Assembly: GCA_045660445.1 (NCBI GenBank)
Contig: JAZRDR010000003.1
Coordinates: forward strand, 58,813 to 122,812
Direction of reading: 5' to 3'
DNA: 64,000 nt
Source of the DNA: Faeciplasma sp045660445
Lineage (GTDB): Bacteria; Bacillota; Clostridia; Oscillospirales; Ruminococcaceae
Position numbers and translations under genes: made by a program. Under the pieces are notes generated by a model, which ran no database searches, was not told where the DNA came from, and was given only the letters and a program-made list of their open reading frames with translations. How positions within the stretch are numbered: the stretch's first letter is position 1; every line of letters begins with the position of its first letter. Positions 26,489-33,600 of this stretch are shown in pieces.

Positions 26489-27556
26489 TTAAACAATAAC
26501 TCTCCAGCCATTGGGATCTTCGCGTTTGCCCCACTGGATACCTGTGATCTCGTCATAAAGCTTCTGTGTAAGCTCGCCGATTCCACCGTCACCGATGGTG
26601 AACACTTCATCCTTATATCTGAGCTTTCCAACGGGGGAAACAACTGCAGCAGTACCTGTTCCGAAAACTTCTTCAAGAGTGCCATTGTGAGCAGCTTCAA
26701 CAAGCTCGTCAACCGAGATCTTTCTTTCCTCAACCTCATAGCCCCAATCACGGCAAAGCTTTAAAACAGAATTTCTTGTGATACCGGGCAAAATAGAGCC
26801 GTTAAGTGCGGGAGTTACGATCTTGCCGCTGATCTTGAACACGATGTTCATAGCGCCGACTTCTTCGATGTATTTTCTTTCAACACCGTCAAGCCACAAA
26901 ACCTGAGAATATCCGCCGTCATGAGCCTTAACCTGAGCTGCCAACGAAGCTGCATAGTTGCCGCCTGTTTTAGCATAACCGATACCGCCCTTAACTGCAC
27001 GGACATATTCGTCCTCGATCCAGATGCCAACGGGTGCCAAGCCACTTGCATAATAAGCTCCCGAGGGGGAGAGGATGATTATGAAAAGATATGTCTTAGA
27101 GGGGGCAACGCCCAAGAAGTTATCAGTTGCGATAACGAAGGGGCGGATATAAAGGCTTGTGCCTGCTTCCTCGGGGATCCAATCTCTGTCAACGTCAACA
27201 ACAGTCTTAACAGCCTGAACGAAGTCCTCTTCGGGAATCTGGGGAATGCAAAGACGCTCATTCGAAGCGTTTGCACGCTTTGCGTTCATGTCAGGGCGGA
27301 AGAGATAAACAGTTCCATCCTCGCCTTTATAAGCCTTTAAGCCTTCGAACATTTCCTGACCGTAGTGGAATACCATTGAAGCGGGAGAAAGCGAGATGTT
27401 TTCAAAGGGAACGATTCTCGCATCGTGCCAGCCCTTGCCTTCGGTATAGTTCATTACAAACATATGGTCGGTAAAAATATGGCCAAATCCCAAAGGAGTT
27501 CCTTTTTCGGGCTTTGCCTTGGGTGCGTTTGTTTTTTCTATTCTGATATCGAGCAT
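26489..27556 (-). CDS. ilvE: Branched-chain amino acid aminotransferase
   Basis: Transaminates 2-oxoisovalerate, 2-oxoisocaproate and 2-oxo-3-methylvalerate to Val, Leu and Ile. It has 355 aa, class IV fold. The PLP lysine is K196 in GYAKTGGNYAAS, followed by YIEEVGAMNIVF and GTGTAAVVSPVG. The start at 27556 is fixed by TTTTGGAGGTTGAATATT. The 112-bp upstream gap contains a nested dyad. It follows the 2-oxoacid:ferredoxin oxidoreductase genes on the same strand, a natural partner for making amino acids from 2-oxoacids. Confidence 0.95.
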   Translation of the reverse strand: MLDIRIEKTNAPKAKPEKGTPLGFGHIFTDHMFVMNYTEGKGWHDARIVPFENISLSPASMVFHYGQEMFEGLKAYKGEDGTVYLFRPDMNAKRANASNERLCIPQIPEEDFVQAVKTVVDVDRDWIPEEAGTSLYIRPFVIATDNFLGVAPSKTYLFIIILSPSGAYYASGLAPVGIWIEDEYVRAVKGGIGYAKTGGNYAASLAAQVKAHDGGYSQVLWLDGVERKYIEEVGAMNIVFKISGKIVTPALNGSILPGITRNSVLKLCRDWGYEVEERKISVDELVEAAHNGTLEEVFGTGTAAVVSPVGKLRYKDEVFTIGDGGIGELTQKLYDEITGIQWGKREDPNGWRVIV

Positions 27557-27583
27557 AATATTCAACCTCCAAAAGAGAATTCT

Positions 27584-27662
27584 TTGATAAATGCCAAGTG
27601 TGAAATAAGCGGCATATCTCTCCATCTTACTTCACACTATCACATTTTTAAAATTTTATCAA
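27584..27662. repeat. Nested inverted repeats upstream of ilvE
   Basis: Inner arms of 13 bp at 27597-27609 and 27626-27638 (one mismatch, core AGTGTGAA) lie inside outer arms TTGATAAA (27584-27591) and TTTATCAA (27655-27662). This is a possible operator pair or mRNA structure controlling ilvE-metY-metA. It does not match the S-box or T-box consensus. Confidence 0.6.
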
Positions 27663-27668
27663 GTGTTT

Positions 27669-28208
27669 TTAGCCGATATAATTATATCCAGCCTCGATAG
27701 CTTTAAGGTTAAGATCCAAAAGCTCTATACGCTTTGCGGATACGACCTTTTTCAAAGCATCAACCATGTTGTCAAAGGAAACTACGCCGGTTTCTTTAAT
27801 AACCTTGCCAACCATTATCATGTTTGCAAGAGTGGGAATGCCAAGATCCTTTGCCATCTGTGTTGCGGGGATGTAATAAGCAGTAACGTCGTCACGCTCA
27901 ACGTTTCTTGCAATAAGGGTAGAGTCAACAAAGATCTTTGCACCCTTTGCAGCCGCAGATTCATACTTATCGAGCGAGGGAAGGTTCATAACCATTAAAA
28001 CGTCGGGAGTAGAAACGATGGGCGAGCCAACGGGAGTGTCGCTTATAATAACCGAGCAGTTAGCTGTGCCGCCGCGCATTTCGGGGCCGTATGAAGGGAG
28101 CCAGGATATCTCCTTTTCCTCTAAAAGTCCTTTATAAGCCAAGAACTTTCCTGCGAACAAAACGCCCTGTCCGCCAAAGCCTGCAATGAGGATGTTGTTT
28201 GTTGCCAT
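27669..28208 (-). CDS. 2-oxoacid:ferredoxin oxidoreductase, gamma subunit
   Basis: 179-residue gamma domain (MATNNILIAGFGGQGVLFAGKF; LPSYGPEMRGGTANCSVI), which shapes the active-site cleft together with the alpha and beta subunits. Start at 28208 preceded by a GGAGGAGAAGTAATC-like site; in-frame upstream Mets lie within the beta gene. Last gene of a delta-alpha-beta-gamma set. The 2-oxoacid preference cannot be read from this subunit. Confidence 0.92.
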   Translation of the reverse strand: MATNNILIAGFGGQGVLFAGKFLAYKGLLEEKEISWLPSYGPEMRGGTANCSVIISDTPVGSPIVSTPDVLMVMNLPSLDKYESAAAKGAKIFVDSTLIARNVERDDVTAYYIPATQMAKDLGIPTLANMIMVGKVIKETGVVSFDNMVDALKKVVSAKRIELLDLNLKAIEAGYNYIG

Positions 28209-28210
28209 GA

Positions 28211-28966
28211 TTACTTCTCCTCCTTTACAGCGCTTCTGTCCTTGTATACACCCAAAGGATAATAAGGGATCATGTTGGTGTCGATCCATTCAAGTGCCTT
28301 TTGGGGTGTCATTCCCCAGTTTGTAGGACAAGAGGATACTACTTCGATAAGCGAGAAGCCCTTGCCGTTGATCTGGTTTTCAAATGCTTTCTTGATAGCC
28401 TTCTTTGCCGCCTTAACGTTCTTAACGTTGTTAACTGCAACTCTTTCGATATATTCGGGACCATCAAGAGCCGAGAGCATCTCTGCAACTCTTATAGGAT
28501 AACCAACGGTTGCAACGTCTCTTCCGTAAGGAGAGGTTTGTGTTACCTGACCGGGCAAAGAGGTGGGAGCCATCTGTCCGCCTGTCATACCGTAAATTGC
28601 GTTGTTAACAAAGATAACGGTGATGTTTTCGTTTCTTGTTGCGGCGTGAACGGTCTCTGCCATACCGATAGAGGCAAGGTCGCCGTCGCCCTGATATGTG
28701 AATATTACGTTTTCGGGAAGTGCGCGCTTAAGTCCTGTTGCAACAGCGGGAGCACGGCCATGAGCAGCCTCTACCATGTCGCAAGCGAAATAGTTATATG
28801 CCATTACAGAGCATCCAACGGGAGCAACACCGATGGTCTTGCCCAAAACGCCAAGCTCGTCGATAGCTTCGGCAACAAGGCGATGGATTATGCCGTGGGT
28901 ACAACCGGGGCAATAGTGAAGCGGCGCATCTGTTAATGCTTTGGGTTTTTCAAATACAACTGCCAT
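28211..28966 (-). CDS. 2-oxoacid:ferredoxin oxidoreductase, beta subunit (TPP-binding)
   Basis: 251 residues. The thiamine diphosphate motif is GDGDLASIGMAE...NNAIYGMTGGQ, and HYCPGCTHGIIHRL carries two of the cysteines for the catalytic Fe-S cluster. Start ATG overlaps the last base of the alpha-subunit stop (TGATG). Works with 28966-30027, 30046-30252 and 27669-28208 as one complex that interconverts 2-oxoacids and acyl-CoA plus CO2 using ferredoxin. Confidence 0.93.
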   Translation of the reverse strand: MAVVFEKPKALTDAPLHYCPGCTHGIIHRLVAEAIDELGVLGKTIGVAPVGCSVMAYNYFACDMVEAAHGRAPAVATGLKRALPENVIFTYQGDGDLASIGMAETVHAATRNENITVIFVNNAIYGMTGGQMAPTSLPGQVTQTSPYGRDVATVGYPIRVAEMLSALDGPEYIERVAVNNVKNVKAAKKAIKKAFENQINGKGFSLIEVVSSCPTNWGMTPQKALEWIDTNMIPYYPLGVYKDRSAVKEEK

Positions 28967-30027
28967 CAGTCGTTACCTCCTTTAATTTCTTCAAGCTTTG
29001 CAATGATCTCTTCGGGTTCAACGATCATTCCGCCTGCGCGGTTGCAAAGATATACAGGCTTGCGGCAATTCTGGGCAAGCTTAACGTCCTCGATCATCTG
29101 GCCCATCGAAAGCTCAACAGAAATGAATGCCTTAACCTTGTCTGCTGTCTTGTTGATAACGTCCTTGGGGAAGGGCCAAAGGGTGATGGGTCTGATAAGA
29201 CCAACCTTGATTCCCTTTTCGCGTGCCATGTTTATAGCGTTTTTGGAAACACGTGCAGCAATGCCGAATGCAACGATGCAATATTCAGCATCGTCCATCA
29301 TATATTCTTCATACATAACCTCGTTTTCTTCGACGGTCTTATACTTTTCGAATCTTTCGAAGTTAACTCTCTCAAGCTCATCGGGAACGAGATACAATGA
29401 GTTGATTATATTGTGCTCACGCTCGCACTTGGTGCCTGTAACAGCCCAAGGCTTCTCGGTCTTAGCCTCATAAGGCTCGGGCAAGATAACGGGTTCCATC
29501 ATCTGGCCCATTGTGCCGTCAGCAAGGATCATTGTGGGCATTCTGTATTTATCAGCAAGGTCGAATGCGGTTGCAGTAAGGTCAGCCATTTCCTGAACGG
29601 AGGCGGGAGCCAAAACGATCAAGCGATAGTCGCCGTGTCCGCCACCCTTTGTTGCCTGGAAATAGTCAGACTGCGAAGGCTGAATACCGCCAAGGCCGGG
29701 GCCGCCGCGCTGAACGTTAACGATAAGTGCGGGCAAGTCTGCACCTGCGATATAGGATATACCCTCCTGCTTTAAGGAAACACCCGGGCTGGAGGAGGAT
29801 GTCATTACACGAAGTCCTGTTCCTGCAACGCCGTATACCATGTTGATTGCCGAAACTTCACTTTCTGCCTGCAAGAAAACGCCGCCGATCTTGGGCATTC
29901 TCTTTGCCATATAGGCTGCAAGCTCGGTCTGAGGAGTGATGGGATAGCCAAAGTAGTGTCTGCAGCCTGCACGGATAGCAGCCTCTGCAATAGCTTCGTT
30001 ACCCTTCATTAAAACCTTTTCTGCCAT
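28966..30027 (-). CDS. vorB: 2-oxoacid:ferredoxin oxidoreductase, alpha subunit (VorB-like)
   Basis: 353-residue alpha subunit. The N-terminus (MKGNEAIAEAAIRAGCRHYF then GYPITPQTE) and SSSPGVSLKQEGISYIAGADLP are typical. Length and sequence resemble proteins named 3-methyl-2-oxobutanoate:ferredoxin oxidoreductase subunit VorB, which points to branched-chain 2-oxoacids, although 2-oxoglutarate enzymes are close relatives. Ribosome site GGAAAGGAGAATTATC. The enzyme is reversible; the Val T-box at the head of the operon argues for the carboxylating direction here (inference). Confidence 0.9.
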   Translation of the reverse strand: MAEKVLMKGNEAIAEAAIRAGCRHYFGYPITPQTELAAYMAKRMPKIGGVFLQAESEVSAINMVYGVAGTGLRVMTSSSSPGVSLKQEGISYIAGADLPALIVNVQRGGPGLGGIQPSQSDYFQATKGGGHGDYRLIVLAPASVQEMADLTATAFDLADKYRMPTMILADGTMGQMMEPVILPEPYEAKTEKPWAVTGTKCEREHNIINSLYLVPDELERVNFERFEKYKTVEENEVMYEEYMMDDAEYCIVAFGIAARVSKNAINMAREKGIKVGLIRPITLWPFPKDVINKTADKVKAFISVELSMGQMIEDVKLAQNCRKPVYLCNRAGGMIVEPEEIIAKLEEIKGGND

Positions 30028-30045
30028 GATAATTCTCCTTTCCGA

Positions 30046-30252
30046 TTACTTCTCGACTGTGATAACACAGTCGGGACACATGGTTGCACAGAATGCACAG
30101 CCGATGCACTTGTCCTGATCGGTTATCTCGGCGGGAGAATGACCTTTTTTGTTGATTTTATCGTTGCTTAAAATTATCAGGTTTTTGGGACAAGCTGTAA
30201 CGCAAAGTCCGCAACCCTTGCAAACGTCGGTAGCAAATGTTACTTTTGCCAT
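30046..30252 (-). CDS. 2-oxoacid:ferredoxin oxidoreductase, delta subunit (2[4Fe-4S] ferredoxin)
   Basis: 68-residue ferredoxin with two complete clusters: CKGCGLCVTACP and CIGCAFCATMCP. It passes electrons between external ferredoxin and the catalytic cluster. Located 18 bp before vorB with its own ribosome site (AAAGGAGAG). Gene order delta-alpha-beta-gamma supports a heterotetrameric enzyme. Confidence 0.93.
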   Translation of the reverse strand: MAKVTFATDVCKGCGLCVTACPKNLIILSNDKINKKGHSPAEITDQDKCIGCAFCATMCPDCVITVEK

Positions 30253-30272
30253 TTAAAATCTCTCCTTTGTTG

Positions 30273-30947
30273 TCAGATTATATCGAAATACTTCTTTTGA
30301 AGCTTCATTGGTAAAACGTTATCGAGTTTAAGCTTGTTTGCAACGCTCTCCTCGGCCGAGGTGAAGATAAGCGGAAGCCCGCTGATCTCGGAAAGCCTTC
30401 TTGCCAAGATATCGGTTTTTTCGACATCTTGAGGCTCGGTGTCGCTGCCAAGGTTCGAGTTGTTTACTATCGCGGTAAACGGAATGTGTCCTGCCTCTTC
30501 GATCTCACGCATAACTTCAAGTGCTTCTTCGGGAGTGCGTGTTAAGGGGCGAAGGAAGTTTGCAACAAACACCATTTCGAAATCGTTTTCCTCGTTGATA
30601 TATGGCGCGTAACGTCCAAGAGCATAAGCCCCTCTGTCATCGCCGCCGATATCCAAAACAGCGTGTTTAATGCGGTTACGAACGATTCCGTATACCGATG
30701 AAGGAAGTGCCGGAAGATCGACGTTTGTGTTTGCAAATTCGGGTGAGATTATTTCAATACCCTTTTCGTTCAGTTCCTTGGTGCTGTCCTTGGTTCTGAA
30801 ATATGGGTTAACGATATCAAGGTCGGCAACCACGACGTCCTTGCCCATTTCATTAAGCGCAAGCGCAAAATTCACGGCAATGTTTGTTTTTCCGCTTCCG
30901 TAATGTCCTGCAAAAAGCGTAACTCTTTTGGGAGTGTAATTCATCAT
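30273..30947 (-). CDS. MinD/CobQ-like P-loop ATPase in the oxidoreductase operon
   Basis: 224-residue SIMIBI-class ATPase. Walker A is GHYGSGKTNIAVN near residue 14, then VVVADLDIVNPYFRT, and Walker B is AVLDIGGDD near residue 95. No DNA-binding or membrane-targeting region. It is translationally coupled to the synthetase gene (ATGA overlap) and 20 bp upstream of the ferredoxin. Relatives of this family often act in Fe-S or metal-cofactor insertion, so a maturation factor for the oxidoreductase is plausible, but this is inference from position. Confidence 0.78.
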   Translation of the reverse strand: MMNYTPKRVTLFAGHYGSGKTNIAVNFALALNEMGKDVVVADLDIVNPYFRTKDSTKELNEKGIEIISPEFANTNVDLPALPSSVYGIVRNRIKHAVLDIGGDDRGAYALGRYAPYINEENDFEMVFVANFLRPLTRTPEEALEVMREIEEAGHIPFTAIVNNSNLGSDTEPQDVEKTDILARRLSEISGLPLIFTSAEESVANKLKLDNVLPMKLQKKYFDII

Positions 30948-33232
30948 AATTTATTTCTCTGGATCTTTCCGCTGGTGGTCTTGGGAAGCTCATCGCGGAA
31001 TACAACGATTCTGGGATATTTATAAGGAGCTGTTCTTGACTTAACGTATTGCTGGATTTCCTTTTTCAGCTCGTCAGTAGGTTCTGTTCCCTTTGTCAAG
31101 ACGATAGAGGCCTTAACGACCTGCCCTCTAACCTCATCGGGTGCTGCGGATACGCCGCACTCGAGAACGTAAGGAAGCTCCATAATAACGTTTTCGATCT
31201 CGAACGGGCCGATTCTATAACCCGAGGATTTGATAACGTCATCAACTCTGCCGACATACCAGAAGTAACCCTCTTCATCTCGCCAAGCAGTGTCGCCTGT
31301 GTGATAAAGTCCGTCTCTGAACACTTCAGCGGTCTTTTCTTCGTCTTTATAATATCCTGTGAAGAGGCCGCAAGGAGCGCCGTTTGAAACGTTTATAACG
31401 ATCTCGCCAACCTCACCGTCTGCAACAGAGTTGCCGTCAGCATCAACAAGGTCGATATCATAAAGTGCAACGGGCTTGCCCATCGAGCCAAGCTTCGACT
31501 TCATGCCTGCAAGGTTTGCAAGTGCAACGGTGGTTTCTGTCTGGCCAAAGCCTTCCATGATCTGAAGGCCGGTTGCAGATTCAAACTGACGGAAAACTTC
31601 GGGGTTTAATGCTTCGCCGGCAGTTGTCATATGCTCGATAGAGCTAAGGTCATATTTCGAGATATCCTGCTTTGCAAGCATTCTCAAGATCGTGGGAGGA
31701 GCGCAGAAGGTTGTTATCTGATATTTTGCAAACATCGGCAAAATGTCTTCAGCATCAAATCTGTCGAAGTCATAAACGAACAAGGGTGCTTCGCAAAGCC
31801 ACTGACCGTAAAGCTTGCCCCAAGCGCACTTTGCCCAACCCGAGTCTGCAACAGTTAAGTGCAAGCCGTTGGGATTAACGCAGTGCCAATACTTTGCGGT
31901 AACGAAATGTCCCAAAGGATACATAAAGTTGTGGGAAGCGATCTTGGGATTGCCTGTTGTGCCGGAGGTGAAGTACATCAGCATCGGCTCGTCGCCGCAA
32001 GGACAATCATCGGGTCTTTCAAACTTGCCTGTATATAAGGGATATTCTTCATCAAAGCTTCTCCATCCGTCACGCTTGCCGTTAACGATAAGCTTAGTCT
32101 CAAGAGTGGGGGCTTCAAGCGAAGCAATATCAACCTGATTGGCAACGCCATCATCAGCAGTGCAGATGACCATCTTAACGCCAGCTTTATTAAGGCGATA
32201 GGAAATGTCGTGTTCCTTAAGCTGATTTGTTGCGGGAATTGCAACCGCGCCAAGCTTGTGCAAAGCTATCATTACAAGCCAGAACTGATAGTGTCTTTTC
32301 AAGATCAAAAGCACTTTGTCGCCGCGCTTGATTCCCAAAGACTTCAGATAGTTAGCCGTCTGGCTGGAGGCACGCTTGATATCTGCAAATGTAAAACGTC
32401 TTTCAACGTGATTTTTGTCAATATGTAAAAGTGCGAGCTTGTCGGGCTGTTCGCGGCCCATTCTGTCGATAAGATCGAAAGCAAAGTTGAATTCACGCTC
32501 GTTCTTAAAGGAGATGCTCTTCAAAACGCCGTTATTGTCTTCCTCAGTATCGATGAAGTCCTGATAGATCCACTTTCTTTCGGGAGTTTTTAACGGACGT
32601 GCAGTAAACTCTCTCACTCCGCCGTGGGTGATCTTTTCAATAGATTCGCCTGCGGGGTTTAAAACGATAGCATAGAACACACAGTCGGTTCCGCCGACAG
32701 CTATCATTCCGTGAGGCGTATCCGAGTCGTAATAGATCGAGTCGCCTTCGCGAAGGATCTCGATATGGTCGCCGATCTGGATCTTTAATGCACCGCTTAC
32801 AACGATGTCACATTCCTGACCTTCGTGGGTGGTAAGCTCAATATCGGCGTGCTGTGCTTCTTCTTTATATTCGGAAACAACAAGCAAAGGCTCGGCGATT
32901 CTGTTTTTGAACGAGGATGCAAGGTTATAATAAACCATGCCGTGTGCCTGCTCGATCCTTTGACCGTCGCCCTTTCGGGTGACTGTATAGCCTGCCAATC
33001 GGGGCGAAGCACCCTCGATAATATCGGTAACGTCAACGCCCAAGGCAAGTGCACATCTGTATAAAAATGCAAAGTTAAGGTCTCGTCTGCCGTTTTCACA
33101 GGCGATATATTCTTCTTCCGGCACACCTGTTTTAAGTGCCATTTCGGCGGTGGAAAGACCCATGATCTCTCTTAAATCTCGGATTCTTGCCGCCATTTCA
33201 AGAATTTTTAACTCAATTCCGGTGTTTTTCAC
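30944..33232 (-). CDS. HTH-cupin-acyl-CoA synthetase fusion 1 (Val T-box)
   Basis: 762-residue three-part protein. Residues about 10-70 form an XRE helix-turn-helix. Residues 100-195 are a cupin (TTHEGQECDIVVSGALKIQI, DTPHGMIAV). Residues 240-762 are an AMP-forming acyl-CoA synthetase close to the medium-chain type, with YFTSGTTGNPKIASHN, GFGQTETT, YHTGDTAWRDE and the C-terminal catalytic lysine in PKTTSGKIQRNKL. Start codon is GTG after GGAAAGGAAGAAAAGT. It heads the operon with the P-loop ATPase and the oxidoreductase and is preceded by a T-box reading GUA. Predicted substrate: a branched short-chain acid such as isobutyrate (inference). Whether the HTH binds DNA is unknown. Confidence 0.9.
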   Translation of the reverse strand: MKNTGIELKILEMAARIRDLREIMGLSTAEMALKTGVPEEEYIACENGRRDLNFAFLYRCALALGVDVTDIIEGASPRLAGYTVTRKGDGQRIEQAHGMVYYNLASSFKNRIAEPLLVVSEYKEEAQHADIELTTHEGQECDIVVSGALKIQIGDHIEILREGDSIYYDSDTPHGMIAVGGTDCVFYAIVLNPAGESIEKITHGGVREFTARPLKTPERKWIYQDFIDTEEDNNGVLKSISFKNEREFNFAFDLIDRMGREQPDKLALLHIDKNHVERRFTFADIKRASSQTANYLKSLGIKRGDKVLLILKRHYQFWLVMIALHKLGAVAIPATNQLKEHDISYRLNKAGVKMVICTADDGVANQVDIASLEAPTLETKLIVNGKRDGWRSFDEEYPLYTGKFERPDDCPCGDEPMLMYFTSGTTGNPKIASHNFMYPLGHFVTAKYWHCVNPNGLHLTVADSGWAKCAWGKLYGQWLCEAPLFVYDFDRFDAEDILPMFAKYQITTFCAPPTILRMLAKQDISKYDLSSIEHMTTAGEALNPEVFRQFESATGLQIMEGFGQTETTVALANLAGMKSKLGSMGKPVALYDIDLVDADGNSVADGEVGEIVINVSNGAPCGLFTGYYKDEEKTAEVFRDGLYHTGDTAWRDEEGYFWYVGRVDDVIKSSGYRIGPFEIENVIMELPYVLECGVSAAPDEVRGQVVKASIVLTKGTEPTDELKKEIQQYVKSRTAPYKYPRIVVFRDELPKTTSGKIQRNKL

Positions 33233-33271
33233 ACTTTTCTTCCTTTCCTATCCCTTGGGGCTTAGATTAAA

Positions 33272-33557
33272 CAAAAACCCGTCCCAAAGATTTTTCTTCT
33301 TTGAGACGAGTATAATAAGTCATTATATCCCGCGGTACCACTCAAATTGCGCGAACTGTCTCGCGCCACTCAGGCTCATACAAGCCGTATGCATTAACGC
33401 AGCAATCACGGAAAGGGTCTACTTGGTTTTTAACCTTTCTTCCTTTCAGCTCGGAAGCTACAGACGGCAGATTTGCGGCAGCGACTTTCACCAATTGTCG
33501 CCTCTCTGATGCCGAAAAGGCTTGCTGTCCTTCTTCGTCAACGCTTTTTCGCTTTAG
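33272..33557 (-). ncRNA. T-box leader, specifier GUA (Val)
   Basis: T-box core AGTGGTACCGCGGG near 33330-33342; terminator CTCGTCTCAAAGA / TCTTTGGGACGGG plus T5 (33272-33310). My stem I pairs GAAG with CUUC and GGAC with GUCU, leaving GUAG in the specifier loop. GUA is at 33459-33461 and stands 6 nt before the conserved GAG, as in the other three T-boxes here. It controls the synthetase 1 / oxidoreductase operon. Confidence 0.88.
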
Positions 33558-33564
33558 TGTGGTT

Positions 33565-33593
33565 ATTATACCACGTCCCTATATAATTGTCAA
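33565..33593 (-). promoter_or_regulatory. Consensus promoter of T-box 1
   Basis: On the minus strand TTGACA (33588-33593), 17-bp spacer, TATAAT (33565-33570). Confidence 0.88.
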
Positions 33594-33600
33594 CACTATT

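Noticed and set aside
27597..27638. SAM (S-box) riboswitch before ilvE-metY-metA
   Set aside because: The conserved S-box core sequences are missing. Only simple dyads are visible.
33422..33440. A second GUAG in T-box 1 (and the matching one in T-box 2) as the specifier
   Set aside because: It lies 3' of the conserved GAGCUG and inside a separate hairpin (GAAAGG / CCUUUC). The specifier in the other T-boxes always lies 6 nt before GAG, which gives GUA at 33459-33461 and AUC at 36081-36083.
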